From [Eubacterium] saphenum (GTDB lineage: Bacteria; Bacillota; Clostridia; Peptostreptococcales; Anaerovoracaceae): a DNA stretch of 64,000 nucleotides. Positions 33,851 to 43,183 of this stretch are shown here, one piece after another. The stretch's first letter is position 1; the number at the start of each line of letters is the position of its first letter. Below the pieces are notes generated by a model. That model saw nothing but the letters and a program-made list of their open reading frames with translations. It ran no database searches and was not told the DNA's origin. The stretch covers positions 6,925 through 70,924 of the forward strand of contig SFHC01000010.1 of NCBI GenBank assembly GCA_004555725.1, read 5' to 3'. Position numbers and translations under genes: made by a program.

Positions 33851-33902
33851 AGAGGGAAGCTGCACATTACGGCATTTCACCGTGTGCGGCTTCCCTCTTT
33901 TC
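33851..33902. terminator. Bidirectional terminator between rnhB and the DHHW gene
   Basis: AGAGGGAAGC (33851-33860) and GCTTCCCTCT (33889-33898) form a long stem with further inner pairing (GCAC/GTGC, ACGG/CCGT), flanked by A-rich DNA on the left and T-rich DNA on the right, so it can end transcription from both sides. A second stem, GTCCGGCC/GGCCGGAC (33800-33822), lies just upstream. Confidence 0.85.
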
Positions 33903-33933
33903 AATTGGTCTGTATGATATGCTGTGATCAGAA

Positions 33934-35085
33934 TCAGCTGTTCAGCATCATGGACAGAGAACTGTCTGTAAAGAATGTGTTGGCATTATACAGGAACAGC
34001 ACGTCTGTAATATTCTCTGTCGTAATCGTATTATCGATGTTTCCAAAGTAGTAGCGCGGATCGACAACAACGATTTCGCGGAAGTTCCTGGCGAGGAACG
34101 GCAGAAAACTGTTGGCGTAAGAATCCTTAATCAGGAGCAGGCGCCGCGACGATTTTACAGGTGTCTTGATCGTGTAAATCGGGTGGTTGCTTCCGCCGAA
34201 CACGGTGTACGCGTCTTTCTTCTTCAGATTTTTCATCTCATAGAAATGCGTTGTTTTGGTCTTGCTGTCCGCGTAATACATCACCGATGGAATATAGTCC
34301 TTTTTGCTGGCGGGCATGTAAAGGCGGATCTGGTCGCAGAGGCCATTGGTAAAGCCGCTCTTGGAATACAGCGTGCCGTAGAAGTTATTCTTTACGACAT
34401 AGGACTTATATTTTGTGTGGTCGCTGATCTTCAGCTTCTTCTTGGATGCTTCATAGGCGGTGTAAGCGCCCTGTGTGGTCCAGTGGTGGTCGGTGCGGTA
34501 ATAGATCTGTTTGGAAGGATCTGCCGCGGCCTTTTTCAGAGCCGGGCGGACATCGACCGGATGGATGCCGTCTGCCTTGATGTTCTGGTAGAATTCATCC
34601 ATATAGGCATTCTGATCCGGCGTGCGGAACGTCCTCGGGAGCTTGTCGCTCAGAATATTGGCCGCGTTTGGCGCGAGCAGAAAGTACATATGCAGGTTCT
34701 TGTATTTATGCTTGAATTTTTTCAGGCCCTGCAGGGTATTCTGCATATATTTCTTATTTGGCTTGCTGATATCTTCCATCAGGTAATGATCCCGCGCGCG
34801 GATGACGCCGTTGGATTCCAGTGTGCCCAGCGTGGTGTCATAGGCGGATTTCACCTTGATGAACCCGTTTCGCATCATAAACTGGTCGTTGGCGTAATTC
34901 TCCATCTTGGTTTCCAGGCGTCCCTGCATGAATTTACTCAGGGAAACGCCCGGCCACTGCTGGAGAATCCGGTTCTCCTGCGGAGAGAAGGATTTATCCG
35001 GCAAAATGAGATTGCCGATGAATACCACCGCAAGGAAGAGAACAAAGATCATTGCCGCTATAATATGGTAAGTTTTTTTATTCAT
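33934..35085 (-). CDS. DHHW family protein (AlgX/AlgJ-like SGNH fold)
   Basis: A 383-residue protein with one N-terminal membrane anchor (about residues 7-27) and a large extracytoplasmic domain carrying the family hallmark YRTDHHWT. DHHW proteins are related to the AlgJ/AlgX/DltD acetylation factors, which accept acyl groups from an MBOAT partner and transfer them to a surface polymer. The terminal gene of a four-gene operon, it lies 89 nt after the MBOAT gene, which supports that role. The start is taken as ATG 35085; a GTG at 35097 is possible, and neither has a strong ribosome binding site. Confidence 0.85.
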   Translation of the reverse strand: MNKKTYHIIAAMIFVLFLAVVFIGNLILPDKSFSPQENRILQQWPGVSLSKFMQGRLETKMENYANDQFMMRNGFIKVKSAYDTTLGTLESNGVIRARDHYLMEDISKPNKKYMQNTLQGLKKFKHKYKNLHMYFLLAPNAANILSDKLPRTFRTPDQNAYMDEFYQNIKADGIHPVDVRPALKKAAADPSKQIYYRTDHHWTTQGAYTAYEASKKKLKISDHTKYKSYVVKNNFYGTLYSKSGFTNGLCDQIRLYMPASKKDYIPSVMYYADSKTKTTHFYEMKNLKKKDAYTVFGGSNHPIYTIKTPVKSSRRLLLIKDSYANSFLPFLARNFREIVVVDPRYYFGNIDNTITTENITDVLFLYNANTFFTDSSLSMMLNS

Positions 35086-35174
35086 GTATCTTCTCACTTC
35101 GATTCTGCTGCATGTGTTAGTATGTTCCTCGCATCGTGTTTATTCTGGCCGTTTGTGTTTCCGTTCTTTTGTTC

Positions 35175-36578
35175 TTAGAAGCGGAAATACAGGAACGGAT
35201 TGTAAGAGCTGTAGATCAGGCATGCTGTGCTCAGAACCAGAATGCTGAATACGCAGATCAGTCCGAGTACAGGGAAACGAGCTTCCAGCTCTCTGAATTT
35301 TTTCATCAGCTTTGGGCTGCTCATCAGACTTCCGCCGATCAGCAGCAGAATATTGGTTCTGAGCAGGTACAGCGTATGCATGTTAATGAACGCCGGAGCG
35401 CCGATTCCGAACATCATTCCGATGATATCGAACGCTTTTCCCAGTGTCGCACTGCTGAAGAACACCCATCCGATGATGACGATCAGCATGGCGTACACAT
35501 GCTGCAGCCAGACCGGAGCTCGGTCAATATACTTGCCCCAGACGTATTTTTCCAGGATCAGAAGTACACCGTAGTACAGACCCCAGAACACAAAGTTCCA
35601 TGCTGCGCCGTGCCACAGTCCGGTCAGACCCCAGACAATCATCAGATTCAGGATATGGCGCGGAACAGTGACGCGGTTTCCTCCGAGCGGAATGTAAACA
35701 TATTCACGGAACCATCCGCTCAGAGACATGTGCCAGCGGCGCCAGAAATCGGTTACGCTTCTGGAAATATATGGATAGTTGAAGTTCTCCAGAAAATCAA
35801 ATCCGAACATTTTTCCCAGTCCGATGGCCATATCAGAATATCCGCTGAAGTCAAAGTAAATCTGCAGGGTATAAGCGATTGCGCCGATCCATGCCGTGAT
35901 GACTGCGGACTTGCTGTCCGGAAGTGCGGTGATGCTTGAATTCAGCGCGCCAAAGTAATTGGCGAGCATAACCTTCTTGCCCAGGCCGAACATGAACCGG
36001 ACTGCCCCCTGGCCGAATTTCTCTTTTGTCGTCTCGCGGTGCTGAAGCTGTTCGGCTACATCGCGGTACTTGACGATCGGTCCTGCGATCAGCTGCGGGA
36101 ACAGGGACAGGTAAAGTCCGAATTTCAGCGGGTTCGGCTGCGGACGGACCGTCTTCTTATAGACATCCAGGATGTAGGACAGCGCCTGAAAGGTGTAGAA
36201 GGAGATGCCGATCGGCAGGGACAGAGCCGTGTATTTAATGTGCAGTCCGAACACGCCGTTGATCGTGTCCATGAGGAACCCGAAATACTTGAAGAATCCC
36301 AGGATGAACAGGTTGATGATCAGAGTGAAGACCAGATTGCGCTTTCCGGATCCGCCGTTTTTCTGTTCGTTATAGATCTGGATGGCCATAAAGTAGTTGA
36401 AGAATATGCTGTAGACCATCAGGAACAGGTAGACCGGCTCGCCCCAGCTGTAGAAGAACAGGCTGGCTATGAGCAGGACTCCGTTCCGCGCTCTTAAGTA
36501 ACGCTTCGGGATCGCGAAATATACGGCCAGCACGATCGGAAGGAAGTAAAAGAGGAAGATGATGCTGCTAAATAACAT
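35175..36578 (-). CDS. MBOAT family membrane O-acyltransferase
   Basis: A 467-residue polytopic membrane protein of the AlgI/DltB/PatA type, with about eleven predicted helices. The family markers are SLPIGISFYTFQALSYILD, PQLIAGPIVKY, FDFSGYSDMAIGLG, the RSVTDFWRRWHMSLSGWFREYVYIPLGG block and the catalytic-type histidine in GLWHGAAWNFVFWG. It is expected to pass acyl (often acetyl) groups across the membrane to modify a cell-surface polysaccharide or teichoic acid. AGGAGGTG lies seven bases before the ATG at 36578. It overlaps the DUF4358 gene by 11 bases. Confidence 0.94.
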   Translation of the reverse strand: MLFSSIIFLFYFLPIVLAVYFAIPKRYLRARNGVLLIASLFFYSWGEPVYLFLMVYSIFFNYFMAIQIYNEQKNGGSGKRNLVFTLIINLFILGFFKYFGFLMDTINGVFGLHIKYTALSLPIGISFYTFQALSYILDVYKKTVRPQPNPLKFGLYLSLFPQLIAGPIVKYRDVAEQLQHRETTKEKFGQGAVRFMFGLGKKVMLANYFGALNSSITALPDSKSAVITAWIGAIAYTLQIYFDFSGYSDMAIGLGKMFGFDFLENFNYPYISRSVTDFWRRWHMSLSGWFREYVYIPLGGNRVTVPRHILNLMIVWGLTGLWHGAAWNFVFWGLYYGVLLILEKYVWGKYIDRAPVWLQHVYAMLIVIIGWVFFSSATLGKAFDIIGMMFGIGAPAFINMHTLYLLRTNILLLIGGSLMSSPKLMKKFRELEARFPVLGLICVFSILVLSTACLIYSSYNPFLYFRF

Positions 36579-37053
36579 GGTTGAACACCTCCTCATACGT
36601 ATCCGGGTTCTTGGCGGTGCAGTAGAACAGATACTGACCTTTCTTCAGGACGATTGCGTTTTTCAGCATGGCAACCTGCGCCGGCCCGTAACTCTCAAAC
36701 GTGTGTGTCTGGCTGTCAATTCTCGATTCTGCGGCGTCTTCAGCGCCGTTCAGCGCCTGGCCCTTATGCGCTTTCAGCACGAGGACTTCTGCAACGCCGA
36801 GCGCGTTTTTACTTTTATAATACATAAATCCCTCGTACTGGGATGCGTCAATTCCCATGAATTCCATGAGCTCGCGCGACGTGCAGCGATGCATTCTGGT
36901 AATCTGCGTCTGTGTGCGGAATGCGTGATCGATGGTTTTCATCGGAACGTCTTTTGCGTTGGCCTGACCGTAAACGATCACCAGGAATCCGATCAGGACG
37001 GCAGTCAGTACAACTTTAATGATCGTACTGCTGTGTTTATATAGTGTATTCAT
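36568..37053 (-). CDS. DUF4358 family protein
   Basis: A 161-residue protein with one N-terminal membrane anchor (about residues 12-30) and an exported soluble domain of about 120 residues. The order of strands (EGFMYYKSKNALGVAEVLVLKA, then a C-terminal VLKKGQYLFYCTA) matches DUF4358, a family found in Clostridia beside MBOAT, SGNH and DHHW genes. Its function is not known; a role in the same acylation complex is inferred from the tight overlaps with both neighbours (1 base with the SGNH gene, 11 with the MBOAT gene). Confidence 0.8.
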   Translation of the reverse strand: MNTLYKHSSTIIKVVLTAVLIGFLVIVYGQANAKDVPMKTIDHAFRTQTQITRMHRCTSRELMEFMGIDASQYEGFMYYKSKNALGVAEVLVLKAHKGQALNGAEDAAESRIDSQTHTFESYGPAQVAMLKNAIVLKKGQYLFYCTAKNPDTYEEVFNHVI

Positions 37054-37928
37054 TAAAGCCCCGCTTTCTCTGCCATTTCATCCAGCCAGTACGGATAGTA
37101 CGCAGGCTGGGCGTGAATGCCGTCTCCGGCGTATAAATCGCTGTGTTCTTCCAGGATTCCAGTGATGTTGATGAATACCGGATTCACGCCCTTCAGACTG
37201 GAGGACGCGCACATCTTTGCGATTGCTGCGTTAAACTTGGTGTAGTTTCTCAGCACCTTGCGTTTTTTCAGCGTTTTGCTGCTCGGCTTGGAAATGCTGC
37301 ATACGTAAATTTTGGTCTGCGGAGAAATCTTGTGGAATTCCTTCAGCAGCGCTGTGTACTGACGGATGAACGCCTCTGGTTTTCCGTTATAGTTGCCGAT
37401 GTCGTTCATACCGAACGCAAAGAACGCGTGTGTCGGGTATGTCTTGGCAGAAGACATGAACAGATCGCGTCCGTGCATGACGGAAGCGCCGATTTTACAG
37501 AAGACCTGATCGTCAGACAGATAGCCGTATGCGGTCAGTCCTTCAGTCAGCGAATCGCCGACGACAACAGAACCGTTGAAGCGTTTCATGTACTGCGCTC
37601 TGGAATTGCCGGAGGAAGAGGTGTTTCCCTTAGTCGGATTGCTCTGGTCCAGGCTGGCGACTCTGCGTTCTGTCTTTGCGACAGAAGAGTACGGGTACGA
37701 TTGAATGGTCTGGATGTTCTTCTGTACGGCGGCATCGTCAGGCTTAGCGCGGCGGTTGAATTTCAGCAGGTTGAAGATAAAGATCAGAACCAGGATCAGT
37801 ATTACCGCGCATACGATTCCGGCCGGTGTTTGGATAAATCTTCTTAAATTCATCAGGAAATCATCACGATTAAAATCCCGTGAAGCGGGATGTCCAGATT
37901 TCCGGAAAGTATGATTATGACTTCTCAA
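37053..37928 (-). CDS. SGNH/GDSL hydrolase family protein, membrane anchored
   Basis: A 291-residue protein with one membrane helix (about residues 35-55) and an extracytoplasmic SGNH hydrolase domain. The blocks are VVGDSLTEGL (Ser), a Gly block near KIGASVMHG, FAFGMNDIGNY (Asn) and GDGIHAQPAYY (Asp and His). It is probably an esterase or transferase acting on acylated surface polymer. It is the first gene of the operon. The start is uncertain: TTG 37928, behind a weak AAAGAG, gives a 25-residue hydrophilic leader, while ATG 37853 has no ribosome binding site. Confidence 0.85.
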   Translation of the reverse strand: MRSHNHTFRKSGHPASRDFNRDDFLMNLRRFIQTPAGIVCAVILILVLIFIFNLLKFNRRAKPDDAAVQKNIQTIQSYPYSSVAKTERRVASLDQSNPTKGNTSSSGNSRAQYMKRFNGSVVVGDSLTEGLTAYGYLSDDQVFCKIGASVMHGRDLFMSSAKTYPTHAFFAFGMNDIGNYNGKPEAFIRQYTALLKEFHKISPQTKIYVCSISKPSSKTLKKRKVLRNYTKFNAAIAKMCASSSLKGVNPVFINITGILEEHSDLYAGDGIHAQPAYYPYWLDEMAEKAGL

Positions 37929-38004
37929 AGCTTATTCTCTTTCTATGTTTCAGTGGGTGATTTCTGGTCAATGCTGTCAACAAATGGAAGTGTCAACGAC
38001 TAAT

Positions 38005-38033
38005 ATCATATAGAAAAGGGCTATATATTTCAA
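38005..38033 (-). promoter_or_regulatory. Promoter of the surface-acylation operon
   Basis: On the minus strand: TTGAAA (38033-38028), 17 nt, TATGAT (38010-38005), about 77 nt ahead of the SGNH gene. Confidence 0.6.
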
Positions 38034-38125
38034 GGCCTTGAATCCTTAAATCTTGCGTAAGAAACATAAAGAATCATTAAGAATATTTTGTGTTGACAAT
38101 AGATTGTCATAAATGCGTTCATATA

Positions 38126-38157
38126 GAAACAGGACTGTAAAAGGACAGTCCTGTTTC
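38126..38157 (-). terminator. Terminator of the leu operon
   Basis: A perfect 13-bp stem, GAAACAGGACTGT (38126-38138)/ACAGTCCTGTTTC (38145-38157), with a 6-nt loop, located 49 nt after the leuB stop. No long T run follows on the minus strand. Confidence 0.65.
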
Positions 38158-38205
38158 TTGGGAATATGTATTCAGCTTTCAGAATAAATGCTGTTCAGCT
38201 GGCTG

Positions 38206-39273
38206 TTAAATTCTCTCGCAGATCAGTTTTCCGGCTTCTTCCGTGGAGCAGACATCTGCGATTCTGGAAAGATCAGCTGTGCGGTAGCCATCCTTCAGGA
38301 ACTGCCTGACTGCAGCTTCGATTGCATCCGCTGCCTCTTTCTGATCCAGTGTGAAACGCAGAAGCATAGCGGCAGACAAAATTGCTGCCATCGGATTAGC
38401 TTTTCCTGTGCCTGCGATGTCCGGTGCTGATCCGTGTACCGGCTCATACATGCCGAAATTACCTTCGCCAAGACTTGCAGAAGGCAGCATGCCGATGGAA
38501 CCGGTGATCTGGCTTGCCTCGTCAGAGAGGATGTCGCCGAACAAATTACTGGTCAGGATGACATCAAACTGGGACGGGTCGCGCACGAGCTGCATGCTCG
38601 CATTATCCACATAAAAATGGTTCAGCTCCACATCCGGATAGTCCTTGCTCATTTCTGTGACCGTCTTTCTCCACAGACGCGACGTATCCAGAACATTGGC
38701 CTTGTCGACACTGGACACCTTTCCGCGGCGCTTCTGCGCCATTGTGAAGGCTGTCTTTGCGATTCGTTCAATTTCTCCGACGCTGTACTGCTCGATGTCA
38801 TACGCTGCGTAACCCATGTCCGTATCCTTGTGCCCGCGTTCACCAAAATAAATGCCGCCGGTCAGTTCGCGCACAATCAGGAGATCCAGTCCCTGGTTCA
38901 GAATTTCCGGCTTCAGCGGAGAAGCATCAGCAAGTTCCGGGAATACCATAGCCGGCCGCAGGTTTGCATATAATCCAAGTGATTTCCTCAGTCCGAGCAG
39001 GGCTTTCTCCGGACGCTGTTCACCCGGAAGAGCGTCCCATTTTGGTCCGCCCACCGCGCCGAGAAGAACGGCATCGCTTGATTTGCAGACATCGATCGTA
39101 TTCTGCGGAAGGCACTGACCATATTTATCAATTGCCGCGCCTCCTGCCAGAACCGTATTAAACGTAAAGGTAAGGCCGTATTTTTCGCCGGCCGTTTTCA
39201 TAGCCGCAATGGCCTGACTGGTAACCTCAGGGCCGATTCCGTCTCCAGGAACGACCGCAATCGTATAATGCAT
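38206..39273 (-). CDS. leuB: 3-Isopropylmalate dehydrogenase
   Basis: A 355-residue enzyme that oxidatively decarboxylates 3-isopropylmalate to 2-oxoisocaproate with NAD. The signatures are VVPGDGIGPEV at the N-terminus, the substrate-binding arginines in LRKSLGLYANLRP and IVRELTGGIYFG, the catalytic-site HFYVDNASMQLVRDPSQFDV, and EPVHGSAPDIAGTGKANP near the adenine site. AAGGAG precedes the ATG. It is the last gene of the leuA-leuC-leuD-leuB operon. Confidence 0.98.
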   Translation of the reverse strand: MHYTIAVVPGDGIGPEVTSQAIAAMKTAGEKYGLTFTFNTVLAGGAAIDKYGQCLPQNTIDVCKSSDAVLLGAVGGPKWDALPGEQRPEKALLGLRKSLGLYANLRPAMVFPELADASPLKPEILNQGLDLLIVRELTGGIYFGERGHKDTDMGYAAYDIEQYSVGEIERIAKTAFTMAQKRRGKVSSVDKANVLDTSRLWRKTVTEMSKDYPDVELNHFYVDNASMQLVRDPSQFDVILTSNLFGDILSDEASQITGSIGMLPSASLGEGNFGMYEPVHGSAPDIAGTGKANPMAAILSAAMLLRFTLDQKEAADAIEAAVRQFLKDGYRTADLSRIADVCSTEEAGKLICERI

Positions 39274-39371
39274 AATTATGCTCCTTTGTTTATATTCATA
39301 TCATGTCTGATTGGACAAAATCGAAACGGCGCAAGGCAGCAGCCCGCATTTCCGTCCCGGTCCCTGATATA

Positions 39372-39866
39372 TTATTCCTGATCCTGCTTCAGTGCAGCGA
39401 GGAGTCCTCCGGCATCGATAATGTGGCGGATGAATTCCGGGAACGGATGCGCCTGGAACTCTTCTCCGGTGGTTATGTCGCGAATGGTTCCCGACTGGAA
39501 GTCGATCTCGACTTCATCGCCGTTCTTGATTGCCTTGCTCGCTTCCGGAGATTCCAGAATCGGAAGGCCGATGTTGATTGAGTTGCGGTAAAAAATACGC
39601 GCAAACGTAGACGCGACGACGCAGCTTACGCCGCTGGCTTTGATCGCAATCGGAGCGTGCTCTCTGGAAGATCCGCATCCGAAGTTATCTCCGCCTACAA
39701 TGATATCGCCGCTTTTGACTTTGCTGCTGAATTCCGGATCAATGTCCACCATGCAGTGTGACGCCAGTTCATCCGGATCCGATGAATTCAGGTATCTTGC
39801 CGGAATAATGACGTCTGTATCGATGTTGTCTCCGTACTTATGTACTCTTCCTCTTGCTTCTTGCAT
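39372..39866 (-). CDS. leuD: 3-Isopropylmalate dehydratase small subunit
   Basis: A 164-residue small subunit of isopropylmalate isomerase, the swivel domain that completes the active site of LeuC. It has the compact archaeal/clostridial form: KYGDNIDTDVIIPARYL at the N-terminus, GGDNFGCGSSREHAPIAIKA in the centre and ARIFYRNSINIGLPILE. AAAGGAA precedes the ATG. It lies 36 nt after leuC. Confidence 0.97.
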   Translation of the reverse strand: MQEARGRVHKYGDNIDTDVIIPARYLNSSDPDELASHCMVDIDPEFSSKVKSGDIIVGGDNFGCGSSREHAPIAIKASGVSCVVASTFARIFYRNSINIGLPILESPEASKAIKNGDEVEIDFQSGTIRDITTGEEFQAHPFPEFIRHIIDAGGLLAALKQDQE

Positions 39867-39902
39867 GTTTATCGTTTCCTTTCTGTAAATCCGGGAGAGG
39901 GA

Positions 39903-41162
39903 TTAAACCTCTTCCGGACTGGTGATTTTTCCGGTGATAGCGGACGCAGCGGCGACCTGCGGACTTGCAAGGTAGACTTCTGATGTTACGGCGCCCATAC
40001 GTCCGATGAAGTTGCGGTTGGTTGTCGAGATGCACTTTTCTCCGTCCGCGAGGATGCCCATATATCCGCCGAGACATGGGCCGCAGGTCGGGGTGGATAC
40101 GACGCATCCGGCATCGATGAAGATATCGATGAGGCCTTCATGCATGCACTGCTTATAGATTTCCTGTGTTGCAGGGATGACGATGACGCGGATGCCGTCC
40201 GCTTTGCGATGCCCCTTCAGAATCTCGGCCGCTGCGCGCATGTCGGAGATTCTTCCGTTGGTGCAGGATCCGATGACAACCTGGTCGATCTCTACGCCTT
40301 TTGCTTCGTCAATCGTTTTGGTGTTTTCCGGCAGGTGAGGGAAGGCGACTGTCGGACGGAGCTCAGACAGATCAATCGTGTATGTTTTCTCATACTCTGC
40401 GTCCGGATCTGCCGCGTACTCCTTATACGGGCGGTCCACGCGTCCCTTCATGTATTCTCTGGTGATGTCATCAACCGGGAAAATTCCGTTCTTTGCGCCG
40501 GCTTCAATTGCCATGTTGCAGATTGTCAGGCGGTCATCCATGGAGAGGGCTGCTACACCTTCTCCTGTGAATTCCATGGATTTATACAACGCTCCGTCAA
40601 CTCCGATTTCTCCGATGATGTGCAGGATCACATCCTTTCCGGAAACAAACGGAGGAAGTTGTCCCTTCAGCTCAAACTTCAGAGCGGAAGGAACTTTGAA
40701 CCATGCCATGCCGCTGGCCATGCCCGCGCACAGGTCTGTAGAACCTACGCCGGTGGAAAATGCGCCGAGCGCTCCATAGGTGCAAGTGTGAGAATCCGCG
40801 CCGATAATGGCTTCACCGCTTGCGACCAGTCCTTTTTCCGGGAGCAGGGCGTGTTCAATTCCCATATCTCCGGCATCGTAGAAATTTTCAATGTTGAATC
40901 TCTTCGCGAACGTCCGGCAGGTTTTACACTGCTCTGCGCTCTTGATGTCCTTATTCGGGGCAAAATGATCCATGACAAGGGAAACTCTGGATTTATCAAA
41001 AACGTGATCAAAACCGGCCTTGTCAAATTCATGAATGGATACCGGGCCGGTGATGTCGTTGGCCAGTACCATGTCAACCTTGGCGTTGATGAGCTGACCG
41101 GCCTTTACCTCAGGGAGGCCGGCGTGCGCCGCCAGGATTTTCTGTGTCATTGTCATTCCCAT
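39903..41162 (-). CDS. leuC: 3-Isopropylmalate dehydratase large subunit
   Basis: A 419-residue aconitase-family subunit that binds the [4Fe-4S] cluster and isomerises 2-isopropylmalate to 3-isopropylmalate. The cluster cysteines are in VIGSCTNGRISD and CVVSTPTCGPCLGG. Substrate and structural motifs include GADSHTCTYGALGAFSTGVGS. The length and the split from LeuD fit the LeuC2/HacA-like group common in Clostridia and archaea. GGAG lies seven bases before the ATG at 41162. Confidence 0.97.
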   Translation of the reverse strand: MGMTMTQKILAAHAGLPEVKAGQLINAKVDMVLANDITGPVSIHEFDKAGFDHVFDKSRVSLVMDHFAPNKDIKSAEQCKTCRTFAKRFNIENFYDAGDMGIEHALLPEKGLVASGEAIIGADSHTCTYGALGAFSTGVGSTDLCAGMASGMAWFKVPSALKFELKGQLPPFVSGKDVILHIIGEIGVDGALYKSMEFTGEGVAALSMDDRLTICNMAIEAGAKNGIFPVDDITREYMKGRVDRPYKEYAADPDAEYEKTYTIDLSELRPTVAFPHLPENTKTIDEAKGVEIDQVVIGSCTNGRISDMRAAAEILKGHRKADGIRVIVIPATQEIYKQCMHEGLIDIFIDAGCVVSTPTCGPCLGGYMGILADGEKCISTTNRNFIGRMGAVTSEVYLASPQVAAASAITGKITSPEEV

Positions 41163-41308
41163 GATCGTTCTCCGTTTCTAGAGCATGCGCTCTTGGTGGG
41201 TAATCTTTGTCGAGTTCCTACCTACTATATATAGGAAGAAATCAAACTTGCATTCAGCATTAGATGTAGGGCTGCCGCAGGGAAGAATCCCAGCGGCTCA
41301 TCCTGCCC

Positions 41309-43027
41309 TTATTTCATGAACGGGTGTACCTTGTTCATCCGGTTCAGTGCGCTGACGAGTGCGTTGACGGATGCCAGAATAATGTCGTCATGTGTGCCGA
41401 CACCCCAGTACTCCTGGTCGTCCTTATCCGCGATGCAGACATATGCGGCTGCCTGGGAATTGGAATCCGGGCTCAGCGCGTGTTCGGAATAGGTGACGAA
41501 CTTGTAATTATTGAAGTTGTACGGCGTCTTCTTCAGTGCGTTGCTGACGGCGTCCAGACGTCCGTTTCCGTACGCTTCGCAGTCGAACTGATCGCCGGCG
41601 ATGTCGACATGCATATCGACCTTGACGGTGTCGCTGCCCTGACGATGTGTGTTCTGATCGTGAGTAAAGACAGCAGTCTGAATGTCCAGCGGCTTGAAGT
41701 CGTTGATGTACTCTTTCTTGAAGATGTCAAATGTCTTGGCTGCGGACAGCTCTTCATGAGTGTGGTCGGAAATGCCTTTCATCAGGTAGCCGACCTCTGC
41801 GCGCATCGGCTTAGGAATCTGGAATCCATGGTCGCGCTCGATGACGTAGGCTACGCCGCCCTTACCGGACTGACTGTTGATGCGGATGACGTCTCCGTCG
41901 TACTCTCTTCCGACATCATGCGGGTCGATCGGCAGGTAAGGAACGGTCCAGCGGTTTGGATCGTGCTCCTGTCTGTAACGCATGCCCTTGGCGATGGCAT
42001 CCTGGTGGGATCCGGAGAATGCGGCAAACACGAGCTCACCGCAGTACGGGTGACGAGGTTCAACAGTCATGCCGGTCCAGTTCTCATATTTCTCGACTGC
42101 GCCAGGCATGTCAGAGAAGTTCAGCTGCGGATCAACACCGTGTGTGAACATATTCATCGCTACCGTAATGATGTCTACGTTTCCAGTGCGTTCGCCGTTT
42201 CCAAACAGCGTTCCTTCTACACGGTCGGCTCCGGCAAGTACGCCGAGCTCTGCGTCTGCCACGCCGGTTCCTCTGTCGTTGTGCGGATGGATGGACAGAA
42301 CCGTGTTCTCTCTGTGGTGGAGATTGTGGTTCATATAACTGATCTGGCTGGCAAAGACATGCGGCATGGACATTTCTACTGTTGCCGGGAGATTGATGAT
42401 GGACTTATGGTCGGCATCCGGCTCCCAGATGTCCAGAACAGCGTTGCAGACTTCCAGTGCGTATTCCGGCTCCGTTCCGGTAAAACTCTCCGGAGAATAT
42501 TCAAACCGGATATGCGTGTCTTTATATTTTTCATCCGCGGCGATCTCTTTCAGAAGCTTGGCGCCGTCGGTTGCGATTTTTTTAATACCTTCCTTAGATT
42601 TGCGGAAGACCTGCTCTCTCTGTGCCACGGACGTGGAATTGTACAGATGTACAATGGCGTTTTTGCATCCGATCAGGGAATCGAATGTCTTTTCAATAAT
42701 GTGGCGGCGGGACTGTGTCAAAACCTGAATGGTCACATCGTCCGGAATCAGATCCCGCTCAATCAGTGTGCGGACCAGTTCATATTCTGTGTCCGAAGCA
42801 GCAGGGAAGCCGACCTCGATTTCCTTGAATCCGATATCGCACAGGTACTGGAAGAACTCCAGCTTCTGCTGCAGGTTCATTGGAACAATCAGTGCCTGAT
42901 TTCCGTCACGAAGATCGACACTGCACCAGATCGGCGCTTTCTCGATGTGATCCTTGGTCACCCAGTCATTATATTCGGCACTGACGGGATAATATCCTGG
43001 CTTGTACTTTCTGCTTTTCTCCATCAT
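41309..43027 (-). CDS. leuA: 2-Isopropylmalate synthase (long form)
   Basis: A 572-residue enzyme that condenses acetyl-CoA with 2-oxoisovalerate, the first committed step to leucine. The N-terminal TIM-barrel begins KAPIWCSVDLRDGNQAL (catalytic and metal-binding region) and carries HPHNDRGTGVADAELG with the metal histidines. The C-terminal regulatory LeuA dimer domain covers about 430-570 and is the usual site of leucine feedback. It belongs to the long actinobacterial/yeast-like type. AGGAG lies eight bases before the ATG at 43027; the reading frame extends further upstream without support. A T-box leader precedes it. Confidence 0.96.
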   Translation of the reverse strand: MMEKSRKYKPGYYPVSAEYNDWVTKDHIEKAPIWCSVDLRDGNQALIVPMNLQQKLEFFQYLCDIGFKEIEVGFPAASDTEYELVRTLIERDLIPDDVTIQVLTQSRRHIIEKTFDSLIGCKNAIVHLYNSTSVAQREQVFRKSKEGIKKIATDGAKLLKEIAADEKYKDTHIRFEYSPESFTGTEPEYALEVCNAVLDIWEPDADHKSIINLPATVEMSMPHVFASQISYMNHNLHHRENTVLSIHPHNDRGTGVADAELGVLAGADRVEGTLFGNGERTGNVDIITVAMNMFTHGVDPQLNFSDMPGAVEKYENWTGMTVEPRHPYCGELVFAAFSGSHQDAIAKGMRYRQEHDPNRWTVPYLPIDPHDVGREYDGDVIRINSQSGKGGVAYVIERDHGFQIPKPMRAEVGYLMKGISDHTHEELSAAKTFDIFKKEYINDFKPLDIQTAVFTHDQNTHRQGSDTVKVDMHVDIAGDQFDCEAYGNGRLDAVSNALKKTPYNFNNYKFVTYSEHALSPDSNSQAAAYVCIADKDDQEYWGVGTHDDIILASVNALVSALNRMNKVHPFMK

Positions 43028-43183
43028 AATGTATTCTCCTCTCCGGTGAAGTAAAACCAACCAATCAACTTTACCAAACAAGCGGACGCGCGGGCCTTCC
43101 CGTCAGGGCCGGGCCTTACAGGCATCTGCAGAGCCTCCTCTTTGCGATGGCCGTGTCCAGAACGTCTTACAGCATTTCAGCTA

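Noticed and set aside
41324..43054. A 576-codon plus-strand frame opposite leuA
   Set aside because: Antisense of a fully conserved leuA; no family resemblance.
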